Origin: Staphylotrichum longicolle
Lineage: Eukaryota > Ascomycota > Sordariomycetes > Sordariales > Chaetomiaceae
Direction of reading: 5' to 3'
NCBI GenBank assembly: GCA_019096155.1
Contig: JAHCVI010000003.1
Coordinates: 2,294,001 to 2,358,000, forward strand
DNA length: 64,000 nucleotides
Shown: one piece after another, positions 56,194 to 64,000 of the stretch
Layout: every line of letters starts with the position of its first letter
How positions within the stretch are numbered: position 1 is the stretch's first letter
Made by a program: the position numbers and the translations under genes
Notes under the pieces: generated by a model
Databases searched by the model: none
Told to the model about the DNA's origin: nothing
What the model saw: only the letters and a program-made list of their open reading frames with translations

Positions 56194-57549
56194 TTAAACC
56201 CTATCGCTAGATCGGAAATCGAGTTGTCGTCGTAGAAGACGGGGTACGAGTTGGAAGAAAACAGCAGGGTTGCAGAAATGGGATGCCAGGTGCAGCACGT
56301 TCTCGCCGCGTGCGTTGCGGTATCGCAGGTGCGCCTCGATGCCCTGTTGACCCGCCAAGTATTCCACGACATCGGCGTGGTTGGCCAGCACAGCGTCTGC
56401 GATCAGTCGACTTTCGGCCGGGGACCGATCCAGCAGTTCGTTCCTAAGGCCCGGCTGGTGCCGAGATCGCTCCATCAGACGCTGGATCACAGGCATGCAG
56501 TTCTCCCTAACAGCCATGGCCAGGAGCTCGTTGGCCCAGCGCTCCTTAACCATAGTGTCCAACACATCGTTGAGGAAGTCGAATACCACATCCCAGCCCG
56601 GGCGCCGCCGATCAGAGGCACTCCTTGACCATTGCCTGACGGCGATTCGGAAAAATTCTAGGTTCCAAATCCGACAGCCGAGCTTGATCCCCCAGATCAA
56701 CCCGACCCGGGGCAGATCACCAACCTGAATAACAAGCCCCGCAGCTGCCATGACTGAGTTGGGAAGGAACCTCTCCGAGTCCACGTCCGAGTCTTCAAGG
56801 ACCTGCAGCAGCATGGCTTCCGAGCCGTAGACAGCGGTGATGGTGAGAGGATCATGCACATCGCCAAAGTCAAATCTGGGCTTGGGTGCGCAGTCCGGAC
56901 GGCAGTTCTGCGCAGTCCAATTCCCGAGTCGGATCGAGCCAGCACGACACAACTCCTCGATGTCGTCCAGTCTCGGTCGGAGAAGGTCGGTTGAGACGGC
57001 AGCGAAATATTGCAGTTTGAGATCCTGGTGTATCCAATCCCCTGGCTGGTCGACGGCTCCGGCTCCAAAAAGCACGCTCGAAAGAATGACGTCCTGGTTG
57101 ATGTAGTCGTCCTCGGACAAGGCGTATCCGATCAGTTGGCAGAACTCGAGGACGTGGTCTCGCCAAAGGCGGTTGTCGAGGACAAGCTCGACGGCAAAGT
57201 CAGTGCGCCAACCGCTGGCGGCACTCACGACTGGGAATAGCGTGCCACGCTCAAGGCGCGCCACCGCCTTCTTTTCCTGCGGCGTGGCGGCCTGGTATGC
57301 CGTGCAACTGCGGGCGGCGAGGCGGAGACCGAAGGAACAGGGTAGTGCTCGCGCCCTCCGAGAGGTCGGGGGGCTGGGGGTAGTATAGCGGGTGTGGTCC
57401 ACGTGTGGGAACATCTGAGGATCTTGCTTCGCCAGCGTCCATGTTGTTTTGCCGGTTAACGGTTTTGAGACGCCTGACGGGCATTGTGTCATTCTTTGAA
57501 ATTTCCCCTTGCGCCGCAGGTTTTGCAGCATTCCCAAATCTGCAGCCAT
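56194..57549 (-). CDS. Ankyrin-like hypothetical protein
   Basis: A 451-codon open minus frame. The first 60 residues may be leader; Mets near MFPHVDH are alternative starts. The central part is protein-like (FAVELVLDNRLWRDHVLEFC, QLIGYALSEDDYINQDVILS, AVYGSEAMLLQVLEDSDVD). The last 120 residues have degenerate ankyrin features: ELLAMAVRENCMPVIQRLME, IADAVLANHADVVEYLAGQ, NARGENVLHLASHFCNPAVF. It ends at DFRSSDRV; a further exon reading YLQYETRFLGYLERRD on the same strand (56109-56200) might follow after splicing. Partners and role unknown. Confidence 0.65.
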   Translation of the reverse strand: MAADLGMLQNLRRKGKFQRMTQCPSGVSKPLTGKTTWTLAKQDPQMFPHVDHTRYTTPSPPTSRRARALPCSFGLRLAARSCTAYQAATPQEKKAVARLERGTLFPVVSAASGWRTDFAVELVLDNRLWRDHVLEFCQLIGYALSEDDYINQDVILSSVLFGAGAVDQPGDWIHQDLKLQYFAAVSTDLLRPRLDDIEELCRAGSIRLGNWTAQNCRPDCAPKPRFDFGDVHDPLTITAVYGSEAMLLQVLEDSDVDSERFLPNSVMAAAGLVIQVGDLPRVGLIWGIKLGCRIWNLEFFRIAVRQWSRSASDRRRPGWDVVFDFLNDVLDTMVKERWANELLAMAVRENCMPVIQRLMERSRHQPGLRNELLDRSPAESRLIADAVLANHADVVEYLAGQQGIEAHLRYRNARGENVLHLASHFCNPAVFFQLVPRLLRRQLDFRSSDRV

Positions 57550-57629
57550 TCACTCCGTCCAGGAGGGAAGCTGGCCGTGGTTGTTTAAAGACAACGGAGT
57601 TGCCTGGTATGCAGCTGCCTGCCAGCATG

Positions 57630-58970
57630 GCCGGATCACATACAGCCTATGCAGGGACAACTAACCAAGGCTGAGTTCTTGCGGATGACTCGGAATGTTC
57701 GAGCTCTTGGAGGGGGTTGATAGTGCGGGGTTGCCTCGGCAGCCAACACGCTCTCCGTCAACGGAATGATTGGGTATATGGGATAAAGCTGAAGAAAGGC
57801 GGGAATGCCAAAAAATTAGCAAGAGCACAATCTCCATGCCGCCCAGCTTGTTGCCAGCTGTTCATGCGCCCGGTTGGAGAGGCGTGGGACTTGAGAGACG
57901 GACTGGCCAACAGGAAAGTCGTTCGCGCCAAGACCAAGACCACCACGGGACTAAGCGGTCAGTCCCGCGGTGGGTCTGCACGGCCCGAGTGTGGCGCGGA
58001 GACATTGAGGCGCTATTGTGAACTGAAACCAATCAATTACTTGGAGGATGTGCTTGGCCTGAGAGCCGAGAGTCTCGTTCGTGGCGGGCAGGGTGGGGTA
58101 GAGGCGCTGTAGAGTGGGCCAGGTTGGAGTTCGCCCGTTGGAGGACGCTAATCATGCCACGGATGGCAATCTTGGGGAAGGCGGGGCACTGGCGAGGTTC
58201 TTCCATCTTGCAAGCCCCTCCTAAGTTAAAAAATCGTGCGCATGCAGCAACGCTTCGGGCTCGTCGACTCCAAAACGTTGGCCACCTCCTGGCATTGCGC
58301 TCAGACCCCTTCCGGTGTGGTATTTCTGCGATGGGTCTGATTCGACGGTGCGGCGGCTAGCAGCTAAACCCTGGGAAAGCGTCTCAAGGAGGCGTGCTGG
58401 TCGGCAACCACGGTATCGGGAATGCGCGAGCGGCGCTTCGCCATCATCCCTCCGAGACTGAGCAAGATCGCCGCATTCATCGCATCCGACCGCCGAGCCA
58501 AAGCCCCGCTGCGCCGCCAATCCCGTAAGAACATCGCCAGATTTACAGAACCTCGCAAAATTGACTCCTCGACGAGGATGCCGGATTGAGACAACTCTTG
58601 AAGACGTGAGCAGCTTTATTACGACATCTCAGCTACGTTACTACAAAATACCACCTCACCTACCCCCGTCCCGGCCACGATCCGCAATGTCCGCACTTCG
58701 CTAGTCATTGCATCTGCCCGCGTTCTCAACGTGGACTTCTTCATATAATCGTGTGACCCTACCGCTTCCTCGGCCCCGCCCGATTCGAAGCCGTTTATGC
58801 CCTCCCATGCCAACAAAAATAAAAGCTGCCAAACACTATAAAGCACTGCTTCCTTAAACCGGCGCAGACCTAGCTCTCTGTCCTTGAGCGCTCAGGAGGT
58901 GCTGCTCTCTTGCATTCTTCACGCTGTCCAAGGCACTGTCAACACGACCTGGAGCGTACGAAAGCCAGGT
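57630..58970. other. Intergenic, no gene seen
   Basis: Short frames only, none convincing. 58600-58860 is probably the 3' side of the bZIP-like gene or non-coding. Confidence 0.45.
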
Positions 58971-58976
58971 GGACAC

Positions 58977-59835
58977 TTACATCTGTTTGGGAGCATACGA
59001 TAGATACTCTGCAATGTTGCTGTCGTTGCAGTGGGCATGTGTCAACAACTGGCATATGAGGGTAAGCTTCTCTGCCTTGAGCGCGCGTTCCTCGGCCACG
59101 AGGTAGGCGTGCAGGCCCTGCAGCCTCTTGGACGTCATCTCGATCTTTTCGTGGTCTTCCCTCTCCTTCTTCCGGTGTCTCATCTCTACCGCGCGGCGGC
59201 CTGCCCGCTTCATCTCCTGCTTCAGGAGTTGCCAATCGGGGAGCTCGGGGCTGTGGGCTTGTTTGGAGGCGCACAGGAAACTGGGTTTTTGGGTACACCC
59301 AATCGGTTCGCTCATCGAAGACGCCAGATGCGCACTTTGCGGCTGCGGGCTGAGAAGAGGCGGTTCCAACGAACTGGGAGCGAGGGGTTGTTGTGCAACC
59401 TGAGAACACGAGATTGCCACGTCCACTGCCAGTGTTTGAGGCCCGGCCAAAGACATTTTTGGCAAGCATAAAGCAGCATCCCACGGGCTCGTATCCTGCA
59501 GAACCATTTTCACCGGGGTCGCGGCTGTGGCAATCGGCCCAGGGCACTGGGCCCCTTGAATAACCTCCGTAGGCGTCTGCGGGAACAGTCGGTCTGCTGC
59601 CGTATAAGGGTTCCATCCTTCCAGTGTCGGGTTGGTTGAGGTAAGGAAGATATCTTGAGGTAAGTGCGGCGGCTGAGCCAAAATGTCGCCACTATCTCTG
59701 GTGCGGTCATCAAATAACTTGAGAAAGTCGGCGTCAACCAGATACTCCTTCTGGTCCCGGGCATAGAGGTTTCGGGGGGTGAAAAACCCTCCGCAGAAGC
59801 TTTCCCATACGTCAGAGGTGAAAGTGGTTAAGACG
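58977..59835 (-). CDS. bZIP-like transcription factor, 5' end lost at transposon
   Basis: An open minus frame ends at 58977. Its last 100 residues look like a bZIP: basic stretch KRAGRRAVEMRHRKKERED, a heptad region (KRLQGLHAYLVAEERALKAE), then HCNDSNIAEYLSY, a tail common in fungal bZIP proteins. The middle is Pro/Ser/Gln-rich. The open frame continues to 59927, but everything beyond 59837 is transposon sequence, so the native start has been cut away or moved; the first ATG of the frame now lies in the transposon. It may be expressed from that ATG or be a pseudogene. Confidence 0.55.
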
Positions 59836-59837
59836 TA

Positions 59838-61695
59838 ACGTATTTTATAAGCGAGCGGTGGGTATAAGCGAGCGGTGGCTTTCTTAGCGTACGCATCCTC
59901 CTTCAACCAAACATCATTTTTCCCCACAACTCAACATGTCTCCTCCTTCAAAGGAAGCCAGGGTAATCTTAGCCCTTGAAGCTCTTCAAAACGACAAATC
60001 CAAAGCTTGAAGCTATAGCCAGGCTCTATAACGTACCGGCTTCAACCCTCCGTCGTCGACGCGCCGGCCGCCCCGTACGACGCGATACTACGCCTAACTC
60101 GCGCCGGCTTACTGATTCCGAAGAGGAGGCTGTTGTTCAATATATCCTTGAGCTAGTTACGCGATCTTTTCCACCAAGACTACGTGGTGTAGAAGACATG
60201 GCTAACTAACTACTACGCGTACGCGACGCGCCCCCTGTCGGCAAGCTGTGGGCCCACAACTTCGTTAAACGCCAGCCAGAGCTCCGGACATACTAGACAC
60301 GTCGGTACGACTACCAGAGGGCCAAGTGCGAAGATCCGAAGGTCATTACCAAGTGGTTTTCTCTTGTACGAAACGTCAAGGCTAAGTACGGTATCGTAGA
60401 TGACGATATCTACAACTTCGACGAGACTAGGTTTATGATAGGCATTATCTTTGCGGGTATAGTAGTCACAACCTCGGACAGCCGTAGTAAGGCAAAGCTG
60501 GCCTAGCCTAGCAACCGCAAGTGGGCAACAGTGATATAGGGCGTCAATACCCTTGGCTAGGCTATCCCCCCTTTTATCATCTTAGCCGCGTAGTATCACC
60601 TTGCCAACTGGTATACCGAGTGCGACCTCCTAGCCGACTAGCGTATTGCAACTACCGACAATAGCTGGACGACAAATGCAGTAGGCCTAGATTGGATCAA
60701 ACACTTCGACTTCTATACAGCACCTCGTACGAAAGGTAAATACCAGTTGTTAATCCTCGACGGCTACGAAAGCCACCACTCGACCGAATTCGAGCTCTAT
60801 TGCCAGCAGAACAATATCACCACTCTCTACATGCCTCCGCATTCTTCGCACCTCCTCCAGCCACTCGATGTTGGCTGCTTTGGCCGTTGAAGCAGGCGTA
60901 TAGTCGCCAGGTTGAGGACTTGATACGGATGCATATCAACCACACAAGCAAGCTCGAGTTCCTCTACGCCTTTCGCGCGGCCTTCTTCGCCTCTATCACC
61001 AAGATGAATATCTAGGGTAGCTTCGTAGGTGCTAGCCTTATGCCATACAATCTAGAGAGGGTGCTTTCTAAGCTAGATATCAAGCTTCGTACGCCAACTC
61101 CCCTGAACTCGCAGGCAGCTACCCCATAACCTTGGGTCTTCTAGACGCCATACAACCCTCGAAAAGCCGACTCGCAGTCAACGCTCATTAAGACTCGCAT
61201 TACCAACTATCAAAATAGTTCCCCAACCTCGATGTTAGCTACTATAGACTAGCTCACCAAGGGTACGATGGCTGTGATGCACTAGGTGGCCCTCCTTCGG
61301 GCAGAGAACGCTTCGCTTCGTAAGGCCAACGAGGCACTAAGCAAGCGCCGGAGAGCTAAAAGAACATGCGTATAGCTTGGAGGGTCACTTGCTGTACAGG
61401 ATGTATAAGATGTACTAGGTCAGGGGGCCGTGGGTGGGGAGGGAGTGTAGGAAATGCAGGCGGGTGGTAGTGGTACAAGGGGGGGTCATACGAAGGCTCG
61501 GTGCTGTGGTGTATGCGGCAAGCCTGGCCATAATGCGCGCACTTGCTAGGAGGCTGTAGAAGCATCTAATTCAGCTGTTTCTGATGTAATTATTGTTAGT
61601 TCTTAGTGTTGTTGTATTGCAATTAAGGATAGTTGTTGTTAGGTTGCAGAAAGGCCACCGCTCGCTTATACCCACCGCTCGCTTATAAAATACGT
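59838..61695 (+). mobile_element. Fot1/Pogo-type DNA transposon
   Basis: 1858 bp bounded by perfect 42-bp inverted repeats (59838-59879 and 61654-61695) starting ACGTATTTTATAAGCGAGCG, flanked by TA/TA target duplications at 59836-59837 and 61696-61697. Each inverted repeat contains two tandem copies of TATAAGCGAGCGGTGG. It carries one degraded transposase. Confidence 0.92.
59937..61605 (+). pseudogene. Pogo/Fot1 transposase, RIP-inactivated
   Basis: Starts MSPPSKEARVILALEALQND, then a frame change, a helix-turn-helix (AIARLYNVPASTLRRRRAG), the CENP-B-like region, and the DDE core: NFDETRFMIG, YQLLILDGYESHHS, MPPHSSHLLQPLDVGCF. Expected Trp/Gln codons are TAG (for example in the block reading AIPPFIILA). 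The C-terminus keeps an intact CCHC knuckle CGVCGKPGHNARTC at 61505-61546. The protein would cut and paste the element; this copy cannot. Confidence 0.85.
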
Positions 61696-61869
61696 TAAGG
61701 TGGCTAGGATATCATTAGAAACTTATAAATTCCCAACGATTGGCAACAATACCTTAGTCATTCTCTGTTCTTGAGAATAGGAACCAACTGGCTCGGGGAA
61801 GGCTCGGGACATTGTCGGACATGACCTAGGTTCTGCAATTGCTGGTCTCGGTTTTGGTAGGCAGCCTGG

Positions 61870-62433
61870 TGTCACGGACTGACTATATATACGGCTGGGA
61901 GGGGCCGTAGTCGGGGCGCGGGGCGCCCTGACGTCCAATCATCGAGCAACCAATCAAGGAAAGATCACGCTTGGCATAGGCTTGGCACTATGATCCAATA
62001 CCAAGGCTTATAGGGATCACTTTGTAATCCTGGTGAGCCAATATAGAGGATTATACAAAGGAGATAGTGATCTAAAGGAACCATTATATATATATACGCT
62101 AGATAGTTAGTCACTCGTTGAGGGAGCTTGGGAGCTTCCTTAGTAAGCAATTACAGTTTGGACTTCACTAGTTCATTGAGACTAGATTAATGCATTTTAT
62201 TATAGACCTTTTGGCTCTACCGAATCTCTATACTTGACTAGGATATACCTCTAGGACCCTTTTAGAAGTAGGTTAGGACAAACGATTTGTTATACGTTGC
62301 TTACTCCATTTGTTTCTATCACGGTTTAGAACGGAGGTATCGAATACTATAGGTACTACCGTACCTACTATCGCCTAGCTTAACAAGCGTATCGCCGTAC
62401 TTAAGGCGGAGAATGCTCGCCTTAATACTATGG
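61870..62433 (+). mobile_element. Chromovirus copy E: family-1 LTR and gag start
   Basis: LTR 61870-62294 (425 bp, TGTCACGGACTGAC start, heavily RIP-mutated), followed by PBS and the first 35 or so gag codons, with the start codon mutated to ATA. It is cut at 62433 by insertion of copy F. Confidence 0.85.
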
Positions 62434-64000
62434 TGTCACGAACCAACCATAAAAGGCGGCCTGGTGGGGCATGCGAGGCGCAGCGAGAACCAATAGGCAG
62501 CAACGAGGCTGCGGCGCCAAGAGACGGGTAGCCCAGGGGAGCTGGCTACCCTAGGTAATCATAGTAGACAAAGGTAGCCGCCTACCTAGGGCGATCAAAG
62601 GATAGCTCAAGGTAGCTGGCGAGCACGGGCGAGCTAGGACAAAGGGGACTCAGGACAAAGAAGTCATTATATATATATACTAGCTAGTTAGTCACTCGTT
62701 GAAGGAGCTTGGAGCTTCCTTAGTAAGCAATTTATACTTGGACTTCACTAGTTCATTGAGACTAGATTAGTACGTCTTGTTGTAGACCTTTTGGCTCTAC
62801 CGAATCTCTATGCTTGACCAAGACATACCTCCGGGACCCTTTTAGAAGTAGGTCAGGACGAACGATTCGTCATACATTGCTTACTCCCTTTGTTTCTATC
62901 ACGGTTTAGAACGGAGGTATCGAACACCATAGGTACCACCGCACCCACTATCGCCCAGCTCAACGAGCGCATCGCCGCACTCAAGGCGGAGAACGCTCGC
63001 CTCAACACTATAGCCAATCGAAGCCAGGTTAAGCTTGACCTACCACTATAGTATAGAGGAGGGAAGGACGCCCTCTCAGGGTTTCTAACTCTCTCCAAGG
63101 CCTACTTGGGATATTATCCCAAGCTATTTCCCACGGAAGTAGACAAGGTCGGATTTATCGCCTCGCGTCTAGAGGGATAGGCCCTCTAGTAGTTTCAACC
63201 TACTATAGACAATATATTGAACAACGCCGACGAAGACAATAGAGAAGACTTCACAAACGAAGTCTTCGGCAGCTATACTAGGTTTAAGGCCGAGCTATAG
63301 AAGGTATTTGGGGACTTGGACAAGAAGCGGTATATATAGGACTGCCTGATATAGCTTCGCTAGACCAAGTCGGCATCCGTATATACCGCGCTATTTCGAC
63401 AAGACTCTATAAAGGCCGACCTCAACGAAGAAGGCCTTATATAGCTATTCTACAATAGCCTCAAGGAAGAGGTCAAAGACGTACTATACAACAAGGATCG
63501 GCCAGATATACTCGACGAATATATCGCCATAGCCATCAAGATCGATGATCGTCAGTATATACGTAAATAGCAATGCAAAGGTCGGAGCAGGACCTTATAG
63601 ACCTACCAACCTAACAACAAGAAGAAGCGCCCATACCATAGCACGGCGTACAGCATATACTCCAGTGCTATAGACGTTGACGCTAACCAACGCGCTAGCC
63701 TAGTTAAAACAGGCAAGGCCGACGTTACTTGCTATAGATATAGCAAGAAGGGACACTTTAGACAGGACTATCGCAGCTCGAAGAAGAAAGGCAACTAGAA
63801 GCTAGTTCTAGGTCGTAAAACAGCAACCATCGATGTAAGATTCCTAGTCAAGGAAGTAGCAGTCGTTGACTAGTACGACCAGGATGACCTTAAGGACACT
63901 ATCGACTATACGACGTAGTGTTACAAGGAAGGAAGTAACACTATAGATAAAGATTATAGCGACGGGGACAACCTATATACTAGCGACGACGGTATACCCA
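62434..64000 (+). mobile_element. Chromovirus copy F: family-2 LTR and gag, runs off the window
   Basis: LTR 62434-62874 (441 bp, TGTCACGAACCAACC), PBS ATTGCTTACT at 62876-62885 pairing with AGTAAGCAAT in the LTR, then gag from about 62930 with LNERIAAL, RGGKDALSGFLTLSKAYL and a knuckle relic near 63740 (CYRYSKKGHFRQDY, keeping the His). Stops are TAG/TAA. Continues past 64000. Confidence 0.88.

Noticed and set aside
1..64000. tRNA, rRNA or CRISPR features
   Set aside because: No cloverleaf with a proper T-loop, no rRNA segment and no spaced direct repeats were found by reading; CRISPR is not expected in a fungus.

Overview
The window looks like part of a filamentous ascomycete genome (Pezizomycotina, probably Sordariomycetes; this is inferred from gene families and intron style, not from any rRNA). 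Host genes are GC-rich and carry 50-90 nt introns with GTRNGT donors and CTAAC/CTGAC branch points. They include fungal families: NsdD/SUB-1-type GATA factor, DUF6594, MARVEL, phospholipase B, WSC/glyoxal oxidase and hybrid histidine kinase. Transposons and some neighbouring genes are full of in-frame TAG and TAA at expected Gln/Trp codons, the footprint of repeat-induced point mutation (RIP).

Layout. 1-5.0 kb: a retropepsin-like gene running off the left edge, a complete DUF6594 membrane-protein gene, and two unrecognised genes. 5.6-10.2 kb: a truncated Hsp70 start, a hybrid histidine kinase killed by ten TAG/TAA stops, and a RIP-damaged coding relic. 10.18-32.26 kb: a nest of Ty3/gypsy chromoviruses. 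A is a 5'-truncated minus copy, B a full plus copy, D a 340 bp fragment, C a full plus copy with a different U3, and then comes the gag and LTR of another minus copy. 32.3-43 kb: a C2H2 factor, a low-complexity gene with a hexanucleotide tract, and an NsdD-like GATA factor with a long upstream region. 43.2-47.6 kb: ankyrin and WSC/glyoxal-oxidase relics and a frameshifted phospholipase B. 48.2-55.1 kb: a zinc-ribbon protein, a membrane RING-H2 protein with a GC-AG intron, a MARVEL protein, and a head-to-head pair of 5'-truncated genes (MATE-like and casein kinase 1). 56.2-61.7 kb: an ankyrin-like gene and a bZIP-like gene cut at its 5' end by a Fot1/Pogo transposon. 61.87-64 kb: two more chromovirus copies, one inserted in the other.

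The most interesting finding is in the chromoviruses. Both LTR families carry, between the chromodomain and the 3' LTR, a gene on the opposite strand to gag-pol. Its product has a Cys-rich zinc-binding segment followed by a coiled coil. It has its own RIP stops at Gln/Trp codons and intron-like signals, so it is not a shadow of pol. The same elements appear to be self-priming: a 9-10 nt stretch just after the 5' LTR is the reverse complement of a site about 50 nt downstream of the LTR TATA box. The two LTR families share R-U5 and internal sequence but have unrelated U3 regions.
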